A stretch of DNA of 28,473 nt from positions 1 to 28,473 of the forward strand of contig FR880090.1 in assembly GCA_000434555.1 (NCBI GenBank). Direction: 5' to 3'. This stretch comes from Clostridium sp. CAG:524. Lineage in GTDB: Bacteria > Bacillota_I > Bacilli_A > RF39 > UBA660. The notes below the pieces were generated by a model that worked only from the letters and a program-made list of their open reading frames with translations, had not been told where the DNA came from and searched no databases. The translations under genes and the position numbers were made by a program. Below are positions 1 through 6,448 of this stretch, in pieces (the stretch's first letter is position 1; each line of letters starts with the position of its first letter).

Positions 1-35
1 GTTAATTAATAAATAAAGCAGTGGAAAGGATAAAT

Positions 36-404
36 ATGGAAGATACTTTAAGGTGTTTAAAGGAAGTACATAGTGGTTCATTGTTGATAATATTATATGG
101 TAATAGTTTAAGAGTGTATGATGAAGATTCGCATATTGTAGAATATGTTACTCATGTAATAGGTAGGGAAGATGTAGTAATACTTAAATTCAAATATTTA
201 GAGAAACTTATGAAAAGACTTAGGAGTCATCATATAAGTTATGTTGTTCTTGATAGTTCTAATAACTATAATATGTATGATTATTATTACACCGAATTAA
301 ATACATATGATAGGTATTTAAGAAGAAGTAAAATATTTAATAAATATCGTAAAGTGTTAATAAAGTTTTATAACTTTATATTCGGTATTACGTTTAATAA
401 TTAG
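36..404 (+). CDS. hypothetical protein, 122 aa
   Basis: I do not recognise this protein with confidence. I chose ATG 36 because GGAAAGGA at 23-30 is a strong ribosome site 5 nt upstream; the in-frame GTG at 21 lies before that site. The protein is soluble with no signal peptide or clear membrane helix, ends in a basic, Tyr/Phe-rich tail, and contains the segment LYGNSLRVYDEDS (about residues 20-32) followed by a Lys/Arg-rich helix and ISYVVLD. This layout faintly recalls the N-terminal mismatch-recognition domain I of MutS (a short beta strand, G..Y..YDDA, then a helix ending in a hydrophobic strand), but that is only an impression and no function is claimed. A terminator overlaps its 3' end, so it is transcribed separately from cdaA. 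Any promoter lies outside the window. Confidence 0.7.
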   Translation: MEDTLRCLKEVHSGSLLIILYGNSLRVYDEDSHIVEYVTHVIGREDVVILKFKYLEKLMKRLRSHHISYVVLDSSNNYNMYDYYYTELNTYDRYLRRSKIFNKYRKVLIKFYNFIFGITFNN

Positions 405-424
405 TGTATACTAATTATTTTTTT
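397..424 (+). terminator. Rho-independent terminator after the first gene
   Basis: AATTAGT (399-405), loop GTAT, ACTAATT (410-416), then a T-rich run to 424. The left arm overlaps the stop codon of the first gene. The stem is AT-rich, so it is probably only moderately strong; the mirror-image run also makes it potentially bidirectional. Confidence 0.7.
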
Positions 425-467
425 GTAAAGGAGTACTAATCATATAGAAAAAGAATAATAAATAGTG

Positions 468-473
468 TATAAT
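468..473 (+). promoter_or_regulatory. putative -10 of the cdaA promoter
   Basis: A perfect TATAAT lies about 25 nt before the cdaA start. No convincing -35 is seen at the right distance, so only the -10 is called. Confidence 0.4.
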
Positions 474-498
474 ATTTTTATGAATAGAGGTGAAGCGA

Positions 499-1332
499 AT
501 GTTAGATACTATATTTACATATGCGACTAAAATACTTGATTTATTAATCTTATGGTTAATAATATATAAGTTATTTAAGTATGCTAGAAATAATTTTAAA
601 CTAACATTAATATTAAAAGGTATAATAATTATTGCAGTACTTAAATTTGTAAGTGATAAAATACATTTAAAGACTGTAGGTATAATTTTAGAATATGTTA
701 TTTCTTGGGGACCACTTGCAGTTATAATAATATTTCAACCAGAAATTAGAAATGTTCTTGAAAGTATTGGTAGAAGTCAATTACTAGGAAGACATAAGAC
801 TCTTACTGTTGATGAACGTGAGAAACTTGTATATGAAATTATTAATGCAGTAGAATATCTTAAGAAAAATAGAATAGGTGCATTAATGGTACTTGAAAGA
901 GATTATAGTTTAGCTCAATATATAGAACCAGCTAATAAGTTGTATGCTGATATTAGTAGTGAATTATTAATATCAATATTCTTCCCAAATAATCCTCTTC
1001 ATGATGGTGGAGTTATTATTCAAGGAGATAAAATTACTTGTGCTGGAAGTGTTTTTCCAACTAGTATGAATCCATCAATATCTAAAAGACTTGGTACTAG
1101 ACATAGAGCTGCACTTGGTATAAGTGAAAGTACTGATGCAATAGCAATAGTAGTAAGTGAAGAAACTGGTAGAATTTCTATAGCAGTTGGTGGTACATTA
1201 AATTATAATTTATCATTAGATGATGCTAAAATATTATTATTAGAAGAATTACAACCTAAGAAAGAAACATTCTATGAAGCTGATACTGAAGCAGAAAGTG
1301 AGAGTGATAAAGATGAAAAAACTACTAACTAG
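499..1332 (+). CDS. cdaA: diadenylate cyclase CdaA (DacA)
   Basis: Membrane diadenylate cyclase that condenses two ATP into cyclic di-AMP, the second messenger controlling potassium uptake, turgor and wall homeostasis in Bacillota. The 277-aa length fits the CdaA class. Three hydrophobic helices occupy roughly residues 1-90. The DisA_N catalytic domain follows, with HDGG at 168-171 and RHRAALG beginning at R201, the two nucleotide and metal motifs of the family. The C-terminus is an acidic, charged tail. I chose ATG 499 because AGAGGTG (486-492) then sits correctly upstream; an in-frame GTG at 490 lies inside that ribosome site. The gene overlaps the YbbR-type regulator cdaR by 20 nt, the usual operon partner. 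The usual third gene, glmM, does not follow here. Confidence 0.95.
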   Translation: MLDTIFTYATKILDLLILWLIIYKLFKYARNNFKLTLILKGIIIIAVLKFVSDKIHLKTVGIILEYVISWGPLAVIIIFQPEIRNVLESIGRSQLLGRHKTLTVDEREKLVYEIINAVEYLKKNRIGALMVLERDYSLAQYIEPANKLYADISSELLISIFFPNNPLHDGGVIIQGDKITCAGSVFPTSMNPSISKRLGTRHRAALGISESTDAIAIVVSEETGRISIAVGGTLNYNLSLDDAKILLLEELQPKKETFYEADTEAESESDKDEKTTN

Positions 1333-2686
1333 TATAGGTAGATTCTTTGGTAAGATATTTAAATTCTTATATAAGATTCTTGATGTTATAATAATAGTTC
1401 CACTTTCTAAATTCTTCTATTTTATAGGAGATAAATTAAGTAGTAAAAATGGTGGATTTGAGAAATTCTTAAATAATCCTAATACATTAATATATTTATC
1501 ATTATTCTTTGCATTTATAATATTCTTTGCAGTAGATAATGGAGTAGTTAGTTTAACAGGTAGTGAAAGTGTAGTACTTACTAAAATACCTATAACAGCT
1601 GATTATAATGAAGAAGAATATGTTGTTGAAGGAATACCTGAAACAGCTGATATAGTTTTAATGGGTAAAAAGAGTGGTTTATATTTAGCAGAACAACTTG
1701 TTGATGAGCATAAGTTAACTCTTGATTTAAGTGGTTATACTTCTGGTACGCATAAAGTTAAACTTAAATATAATAATCCAATTAAACTTGATTATAAATT
1801 AGATCCATCAAAGATAACACTTGTTATACATTCTAAGATTAGTGAAAGTAGAACTATAACAGCTGATATACTTAATAAAGATAAACTTAATGAAACACTT
1901 GTTATAAGTAGTGTTAAACTTGATAGAGATACAGTAATAATTAAATCATATAAAGAAAAATTAGAGAAAGTTGCTAGTGTTAAAGCATTAGTTGATGTAA
2001 ATGCTCTTAATGTTGATAAGCCAGGTGAATACAAACTTGAAAATGTTAAATTAGTAGCATATGATGAAATGGGTACTGAAATTACTAATATAGAAATAGT
2101 TCCAGGTACAGTTACTGCTACTGTTACTGTTACTTCACCAAGTAAGGTTGTTCCAATTAAAGTAGTTCCAGTTGGAGATGTAGCTAGTGGAAGTGCTATT
2201 GGTTCAATATCAGCAAATGTTAATACTGTTACATTATATGGTGATGATGAAACATTAAAATCTATAGACGAAATAACAGTTAATATCAATGTTGATGGCT
2301 TAAGTAAAGATAAAACATATCAAGAAACAATTGAAAAGCCTAATGGTGTAAGAAGTATGTCTAATACAAATGTTACAATTAAAGTTGTAATGGAAAAAGA
2401 AACATCTAAGGAATTTAAAGATATTCCACTTACATTTGAAAATTTAGATACTGATAAATATAGAGCACTTGCTTCTAGTCAAAGTGATACTAAAGTTAAT
2501 GTAGTTGTTAAAGGAGTTAAAACTTTACTTGATAAATTAAAGAGTGAGAATATTAAGGCTTATGTTGATTTAAGTGATTTAGCAGAAGGCGAATATGAAG
2601 TTCCTGTTATGGTTACTGGAGATGATGTAAGATTAAGTTATTCATCTAGAACTACAAAGATTAAAGTAATAATCAATAAGAAATAG
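1313..2686 (+). CDS. cdaR: YbbR-domain protein CdaR, regulator of CdaA
   Basis: Membrane-anchored YbbR-domain protein that in other Bacillota binds CdaA and modulates c-di-AMP synthesis from outside the membrane. The 457-aa length is close to the family norm. An amphipathic, basic N-terminal segment precedes a membrane helix at roughly residues 60-78 (LSLFFAFIIFFAVDNG). The rest is an all-beta extracellular region in which I can see repeated YbbR-like units (recurring V.V.G.....L.....V...VDLS patterns), probably four. I prefer ATG 1313 (MKKLLTSIG), giving a 20-nt overlap with cdaA. An in-frame ATG at 1274 would add 13 residues and has no better ribosome site, so the start is not certain. Translational coupling to cdaA is likely. 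Confidence 0.9.
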   Translation: MKKLLTSIGRFFGKIFKFLYKILDVIIIVPLSKFFYFIGDKLSSKNGGFEKFLNNPNTLIYLSLFFAFIIFFAVDNGVVSLTGSESVVLTKIPITADYNEEEYVVEGIPETADIVLMGKKSGLYLAEQLVDEHKLTLDLSGYTSGTHKVKLKYNNPIKLDYKLDPSKITLVIHSKISESRTITADILNKDKLNETLVISSVKLDRDTVIIKSYKEKLEKVASVKALVDVNALNVDKPGEYKLENVKLVAYDEMGTEITNIEIVPGTVTATVTVTSPSKVVPIKVVPVGDVASGSAIGSISANVNTVTLYGDDETLKSIDEITVNINVDGLSKDKTYQETIEKPNGVRSMSNTNVTIKVVMEKETSKEFKDIPLTFENLDTDKYRALASSQSDTKVNVVVKGVKTLLDKLKSENIKAYVDLSDLAEGEYEVPVMVTGDDVRLSYSSRTTKIKVIINKK

Positions 2687-2737
2687 GGTTCTATGTCAAG
2701 TAGTGTTGGTGAAACCAAAATTATTTATTATAGAACC
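2687..2737 (+). repeat. 51-bp imperfect palindrome resembling an ISL3-type terminal repeat
   Basis: GGTTCTAT (2687-2694) is exactly inverted as ATAGAACC (2730-2737), and a second inverted pair, TTGGT/ACCAA (2706-2718), lies in the middle. The left arm, GGTTCTATGTCAAGTAGTG followed by TTGGTGAA, resembles from memory the ends of ISL3-family insertion sequences. No transposase is present and I see no obvious 8-bp flanking duplication. It may be a relic end or a tiny non-autonomous derivative, or simply a 3'-UTR stem-loop of cdaR. Confidence 0.4.
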
Positions 2738-2744
2738 TTAAAAA

Positions 2745-2770
2745 CCACTAGTTGAACTAGTGGCTTTTTA
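2745..2770 (+). terminator. Rho-independent terminator after cdaR
   Basis: CCACTAG (2745-2751), 5-nt loop, CTAGTGG (2757-2763), then CTTTTTATTT. A perfect 7-bp stem with a T run ends the cdaA-cdaR transcript. Confidence 0.9.
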
Positions 2771-2771
2771 T

Positions 2772-2799
2772 TTGTAATATAATTTTATTGTGTTATACT
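2772..2799 (+). promoter_or_regulatory. putative promoter of the large prepilin gene
   Basis: TTGTAA (2772-2777), 16-nt spacer, TATACT (2794-2799) preceded by TGT (extended -10). The predicted start would fall beside the Shine-Dalgarno AGGTG at 2806-2810, giving a very short leader. A second TATAAT overlaps at 2800-2805. Confidence 0.45.
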
Positions 2800-2815
2800 T
2801 ATAATAGGTGATAAT

Positions 2816-4594
2816 ATGAAAAATAAAAATGGTTTTACATTAATAGAATTATTAGTTGTTATTGCTATAATCGCTTTATTAATATTGATTGCTGTACCTG
2901 CAGCATTAAAAATTTATAATGAAAACGTTATTAAAAGCATGTATATTCAAGAAGCGCAAGTAAAAGATGCAGCTAATCTTTTTGTTGAAGATTATTGTAA
3001 TTCTCCAATTGACCAAACTATGATATGTCCAAAAAGTTATAGTACTCCTGTAAATGATAAAAAAACAGTTTGTCTTCAAGATCTTCAAAATAGTTCTGAT
3101 AAATATATAGGTACTATTAAATATAAAGGTTCTGATTGTAAAGGATATGTTACATACTATTATGATAGTAAATTAGGTACTTATGAAAATCCTAAAACAT
3201 ATTTATTTTGTGGAAAAGATAAAGACAATAATTATGAATATGTGACTAATAATGATTATGATTTTAAAGAATATTGTAAATGCAATGATGATGAAAAAAT
3301 ATGTGGTTCTTCTTATCCGTCACTTTATGATGTTTTAAAAGATGAAGAAATGAAAGGTGGTTTAGTAAAAAAATACAGTGGTACTCATAGGGACTCACTT
3401 AATATAGCAGGAGATAAAGATATATATTATTATAGAGCTGAAACAAATGATGATGTTAATAAAATACTAAATAAAAATAATGTGTTATTTGGAAATTATT
3501 GCTGGCAAATAATAAGAACTACTGATATGGGTGGCGTTAGATTATTATATAATGGTGAACCAAACGTTGTTGATGGTAAAAAACAATGTTATAATGATAC
3601 TGTTATTCGTTCAATTGGAAAATCAAAATTTAATGATGGTTATGATTCTATTGGTTATGTTGGCTATATGTATAATAAAAATGAAACAAAAAAATATAAA
3701 ACTAATTACAAAAAGATGACTTTTATTTCATCTGGTGGAAATTTAGAAACTTATACTTATAAATATTCTAATGGTTTTGAATATAAAAATGGAAATTATT
3801 ATTTAAAAAATGATATAAAAGAAATTTCTAATGTATCTCCTTTATCTATTGCAAATAGACATTATACTTGTTTTAGTAACTCAGATGTTTGTGAAAATGG
3901 TGAAATATATTATATAACGGGTCTTAGATATGATGGTGATGATTATCATATATATTATATAATTTTGAAAAATGGAAATAGTGTTGAGGATGCATTAAAT
4001 TCTATGATTAATAATAATAATGTTAATAAAGATAATTCAATAATTAAAACATATATAGAAGATTGGTTTGAAAAAAACATGTTAGATTTTGCTAAATATT
4101 TGGAAGATAGTGTATATTGTAATGATAGAAGTGTTATTGATTATGGTAACTGGGCTTCTACAAATAATGTTACTGGATATGGTATGGGATATGAAACTAT
4201 AAAATTTAAAAATTATAATCTTAATGATGAATTATACTGCAAAAATATTACAGATAGATTTAGCGTTAGTAATGATAAAGCTAAATTAAAATATCCTGTT
4301 GGTTTAATTAGTCTTCCTGAATTACATTTACTTAAAAAAAGTGATGCCACATCTCCTAATACATCAGGCTTTTATACTATATCACCATTGCGATATTTCT
4401 CATCTTCTGAAGTAGTAGTTGGGAATTTATATGATTCAAATAACTTTCAAGCACCTAATGGATACTATTTAACAAATGGACTTCCACCAAGTGTAGAATC
4501 CTATGTTAAGCCTATGATTACACTTAGTTATGATGCTGGTTATAGTGAAGGTAATGGTAGTGCTAGTAATCCATATGTTATTTATACTAAATAA
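2816..4594 (+). CDS. large type IV prepilin-like secreted protein
   Basis: The N-terminus is a textbook class III (type IV) prepilin signal: MKNKNG, then FTLIELLVVIAIIALLI, with cleavage after Gly6 and Glu at +5 of the mature protein, followed by the hydrophobic assembly helix. Prepilin peptidase would cleave and methylate it. At 592 aa it is several times longer than a normal pilin or pseudopilin (100-200 aa). The extracellular part is rich in Tyr, Asn and Asp and holds 14 Cys. It includes NYCWQIIRTTDMGG (about 229-242) and a C-terminus ending in GNGSASNPYVIYTK, both patterns I associate with long prepilin-like proteins of uncultured gut Bacillota. Start ATG 2816 has AGGTG 5 nt upstream. No pilus ATPase, platform protein or prepilin peptidase is nearby, so it must use a system encoded elsewhere. 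Role unknown: adhesin, or minor pilin with a large head. Confidence 0.8.
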   Translation: MKNKNGFTLIELLVVIAIIALLILIAVPAALKIYNENVIKSMYIQEAQVKDAANLFVEDYCNSPIDQTMICPKSYSTPVNDKKTVCLQDLQNSSDKYIGTIKYKGSDCKGYVTYYYDSKLGTYENPKTYLFCGKDKDNNYEYVTNNDYDFKEYCKCNDDEKICGSSYPSLYDVLKDEEMKGGLVKKYSGTHRDSLNIAGDKDIYYYRAETNDDVNKILNKNNVLFGNYCWQIIRTTDMGGVRLLYNGEPNVVDGKKQCYNDTVIRSIGKSKFNDGYDSIGYVGYMYNKNETKKYKTNYKKMTFISSGGNLETYTYKYSNGFEYKNGNYYLKNDIKEISNVSPLSIANRHYTCFSNSDVCENGEIYYITGLRYDGDDYHIYYIILKNGNSVEDALNSMINNNNVNKDNSIIKTYIEDWFEKNMLDFAKYLEDSVYCNDRSVIDYGNWASTNNVTGYGMGYETIKFKNYNLNDELYCKNITDRFSVSNDKAKLKYPVGLISLPELHLLKKSDATSPNTSGFYTISPLRYFSSSEVVVGNLYDSNNFQAPNGYYLTNGLPPSVESYVKPMITLSYDAGYSEGNGSASNPYVIYTK

Positions 4595-4626
4595 TTATAA
4601 AAGTTAAAAAATCTTAGAAATAGGGG

Positions 4627-4655
4627 TTTACATTTTAAAAATAATATTGTATAAT
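4627..4655 (+). promoter_or_regulatory. sigma-A promoter of the rplJ-rplL operon
   Basis: TTTACA (4627-4632), exactly 17 nt, TATAAT (4650-4655). It is among the best promoters in the window, as expected for a ribosomal protein operon. Confidence 0.85.
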
Positions 4656-4661
4656 CTAATT

Positions 4662-4762
4662 CGTGAAGTGACCAAAGACAGTAAGTACAAACATAAATCT
4701 TACCGAGGAAACATTATAATGACGATTATATCGTTTCCTTGTCATGAGGAAACTTTTTTATT
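4662..4762 (+). promoter_or_regulatory. L10(L12)4 autoregulatory leader with attenuator
   Basis: The leader carries the conserved L10-binding block: ACCAAAGACAGTAAG at 4671-4685 pairing GTAAG (4681-4685) with CTTAC (4699-4703), followed by CGAGG, as in the Firmicutes L10 leader. Downstream, GTTTCCT (4733-4739) can pair in two exclusive ways. Pairing with AGGAAAC at 4706-4712, reinforced by ATAAT/ATTAT at 4716-4720 and 4725-4729, gives an antiterminator. Pairing with AGGAAAC at 4747-4753, followed by six T, gives a terminator. The known family logic is that excess L10-L12 complex binds and favours termination, reducing its own synthesis. Confidence 0.85.
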
Positions 4763-4779
4763 ACATGAAAGGAGACTAT

Positions 4780-5283
4780 ATGGCAAGTAATAAGATTCTT
4801 AAACAAAAAGAAGCTACTGTAAATGAAATAACTGAAAAACTTGATAATTCTAAAACATTCTTATTATTAAATTATCAAGGATTAACAGTTAGTGAATTCG
4901 CAGAGTTAAGAAGAAGTTTAAGAGAAGTTAATTCTGATGTAAAAATTTATAAAAATACTCTTATGAATATTGCACTTAAAAATAAGAATATTGCTTTAAA
5001 TGATTACATGGAAGGACCTAATGCTTATCTTTTCGCTGATTCAATTATTGAACCAATTAAGGTTGTTAGTAAATTCGCTAAAGAACATCCAGCACTTGAA
5101 ATTAGAGTTGGATATATTGATAACGAACTAGCTGATACTAAGATTATTAGTGATTATGCTACTATTCCAAGTATGGAAGGATTACTTACAATGTTTGCTG
5201 GTGGCTTAATTGAACATGTAAGAAATTTAAGTATTGGATTAAATCTATATGCTGAAAAGTTAGAAGAGGGAGGAAATAATTAA
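4780..5283 (+). CDS. rplJ: 50S ribosomal protein L10
   Basis: Ribosomal stalk base protein that anchors L7/L12 dimers to 23S rRNA and represses its own operon through the leader. The 167-aa length is normal. Recognisable family features are the N-terminal globular domain with FLLLNYQGLTVSEFAELRRSLR (helix region about 26-47), the KIYKNTLMNIAL segment, and a C-terminal helix (EHVRNLSIGLNLYAEKL) that binds L12. I chose ATG 4780 because AAAGGAG (4768-4774) precedes it. The in-frame ATG at 4744 lies within the attenuator hairpin and is not credible. One nucleotide separates its stop from rplL. Confidence 0.97.
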   Translation: MASNKILKQKEATVNEITEKLDNSKTFLLLNYQGLTVSEFAELRRSLREVNSDVKIYKNTLMNIALKNKNIALNDYMEGPNAYLFADSIIEPIKVVSKFAKEHPALEIRVGYIDNELADTKIISDYATIPSMEGLLTMFAGGLIEHVRNLSIGLNLYAEKLEEGGNN

Positions 5284-5284
5284 T

Positions 5285-5653
5285 ATGGCAAAGATTGAAA
5301 ACAAGGATATTATTGAAGCTTTAAAAGAAAAAACTATTCTTGAAGTTAAAGAATTAGTTGATATGATGAAAGAAGAATTTGGTGTTGATCCAAGTGCTGT
5401 TGCTGTTGCTGCTGCTCCTGCTGCAGTAGAAGAAGAAGCAGATACAGGTGTTAAGAATGTAGTTCTTAAGAGTGCTGGAGCTCAAAAATTACAAGTAATT
5501 AAAGTAATTAGAGAAGCTACTGGATTAGGACTTAAAGAAGCTAAAGATATCGCTGATGCTGGTGGAAATGTTAAAGAAGGAATTCCTGCTAGTGAAGCTG
5601 AAGAATTAAAAGCTAAATTAGAAGAAGCTGGCGCTACTGTAGAATTAGCTTAA
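5285..5653 (+). CDS. rplL: 50S ribosomal protein L7/L12
   Basis: Acidic stalk protein, present as several dimers per ribosome, that recruits and stimulates elongation-factor GTPases. The 122-aa length is standard. The N-terminal dimerisation helices (1-33) lead to an Ala/Val/Pro-rich hinge (about 36-52). The C-terminal domain follows, with KLQVIKVIREATGLGLKEAK, the EF-G/EF-Tu contact helix, and the typical end of the family. The ribosome site GGGAGG is inside the end of rplJ. The terminator downstream likely reduces, but need not stop, transcription into the methyltransferase gene. Confidence 0.97.
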   Translation: MAKIENKDIIEALKEKTILEVKELVDMMKEEFGVDPSAVAVAAAPAAVEEEADTGVKNVVLKSAGAQKLQVIKVIREATGLGLKEAKDIADAGGNVKEGIPASEAEELKAKLEEAGATVELA

Positions 5654-5663
5654 TTTTGAAAGG

Positions 5664-5685
5664 GCCTTTTGATTAAGGCTTTTTT
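5664..5685 (+). terminator. terminator after rplL
   Basis: GCCTT (5664-5668), loop TTGATT, AAGGC (5675-5679), six T (5680-5685). The five-pair stem suggests a partial terminator. The next gene starts 35 nt later and I see no clear promoter of its own. Confidence 0.75.
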
Positions 5686-5719
5686 GCGTATATAAGAGAG
5701 AAATAGAAGAAGGAGAATT

Positions 5720-6319
5720 ATGAGTCATTATTTTGAAAATGATAAGAACTTAAAAAGTGAAATTAGAGAGTTAAGTTACAAATATAATTCTTCTTTTTTC
5801 ATATTTTATAGTGATAATGGAGTATTTAGTAAAAATAATATTGATTATGGAAGTAGATTACTAATCGAAACATATTTAAAAGAAAATGATATTAATGAAA
5901 AACGCGTTCTTGATGTAGGATGTGGTTATGGATTTCTTGGTATAATGGTTAGTAGAGTAACAGATAGTTACGTTGAAATGATTGATATTAATTCAAGAGC
6001 TGTTCATCTAACTAATATGAATATAAAAAGATATAAAGATTTTAAAGGTAAAACATATGTAAGTAACGTTTATGAAAATGTAGAAGGTAAATACGATATT
6101 ATCATTACTAACCCACCTATAAGGATAGGTAAAGAAAAATTATTAGAGATACTAATTGGTGCTTTTGATCATTTAGAAGATAACGGACTTTTATATTATG
6201 TTATTCGTAAGGATCAAGGCGCTTTAAGTATAAAGAAGATACTAGAAGAAAATAGTATCAATGTTGAAATTATAAATAGAGATAAAGGATATTTTATTTA
6301 TAGAGCAAAGAAATGTTAA
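5720..6319 (+). CDS. RsmC/YbxB-type class I methyltransferase (probable 16S rRNA G methyltransferase)
   Basis: S-adenosylmethionine-dependent methyltransferase of the RsmC/YbxB group, which in other bacteria modifies a guanine in 16S rRNA; here the substrate is inferred from family and position. The 199-aa length fits the single-domain Gram-positive form. Motif I, LDVGCGYGFLGI, begins near residue 64. The acidic residue of motif II is in IDIN (about 93-96). The catalytic NPPI motif is at N131-I134, the signature of N2-guanine methyltransferases. Ribosome site AAGGAG lies upstream of ATG 5720. The same gene occupies this place between rplL and rpoB in Bacillus subtilis (ybxB), which supports the call. 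Confidence 0.9.
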   Translation: MSHYFENDKNLKSEIRELSYKYNSSFFIFYSDNGVFSKNNIDYGSRLLIETYLKENDINEKRVLDVGCGYGFLGIMVSRVTDSYVEMIDINSRAVHLTNMNIKRYKDFKGKTYVSNVYENVEGKYDIIITNPPIRIGKEKLLEILIGAFDHLEDNGLLYYVIRKDQGALSIKKILEENSINVEIINRDKGYFIYRAKKC

Positions 6320-6347
6320 TAAAGTTTACAATTTTGGCAAATTATTA

Positions 6348-6377
6348 TTGACTTATTGAAAAGTGTTGTGGTAAAAT
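6348..6377 (+). promoter_or_regulatory. promoter of rpoB-rpoC
   Basis: TTGACT (6348-6353), 18-nt spacer, TAAAAT (6372-6377) with an extended TGG just upstream (6369-6371). A leader of about 65 nt precedes the GTG start of rpoB. Confidence 0.7.
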
Positions 6378-6448
6378 TTTATATTGCAGTACATTTGTTT
6401 TATTTTTAAAATTTGTGTTCTTTAAAAATTTAGGATTGGGGTGAAATA

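Noticed and set aside
1792..2289. 165-codon open frame on the - strand inside cdaR
   Set aside because: Antisense shadow of a gene with Val/Thr/Ser-rich beta repeats; no ribosome site and low-complexity product.
2687..2737. Palindrome after cdaR considered as the main terminator
   Set aside because: No T-run follows its right arm; the proper terminator is the next hairpin at 2745-2770.
3531..3719. 62-codon + strand frame within the large prepilin gene
   Set aside because: Out-of-frame shadow in an AT-rich gene, no ribosome site.
4744..4779. Upstream ATG that would extend L10 by 12 residues
   Set aside because: It lies within the attenuator terminator; the strong AAAGGAG site belongs to ATG 4780.
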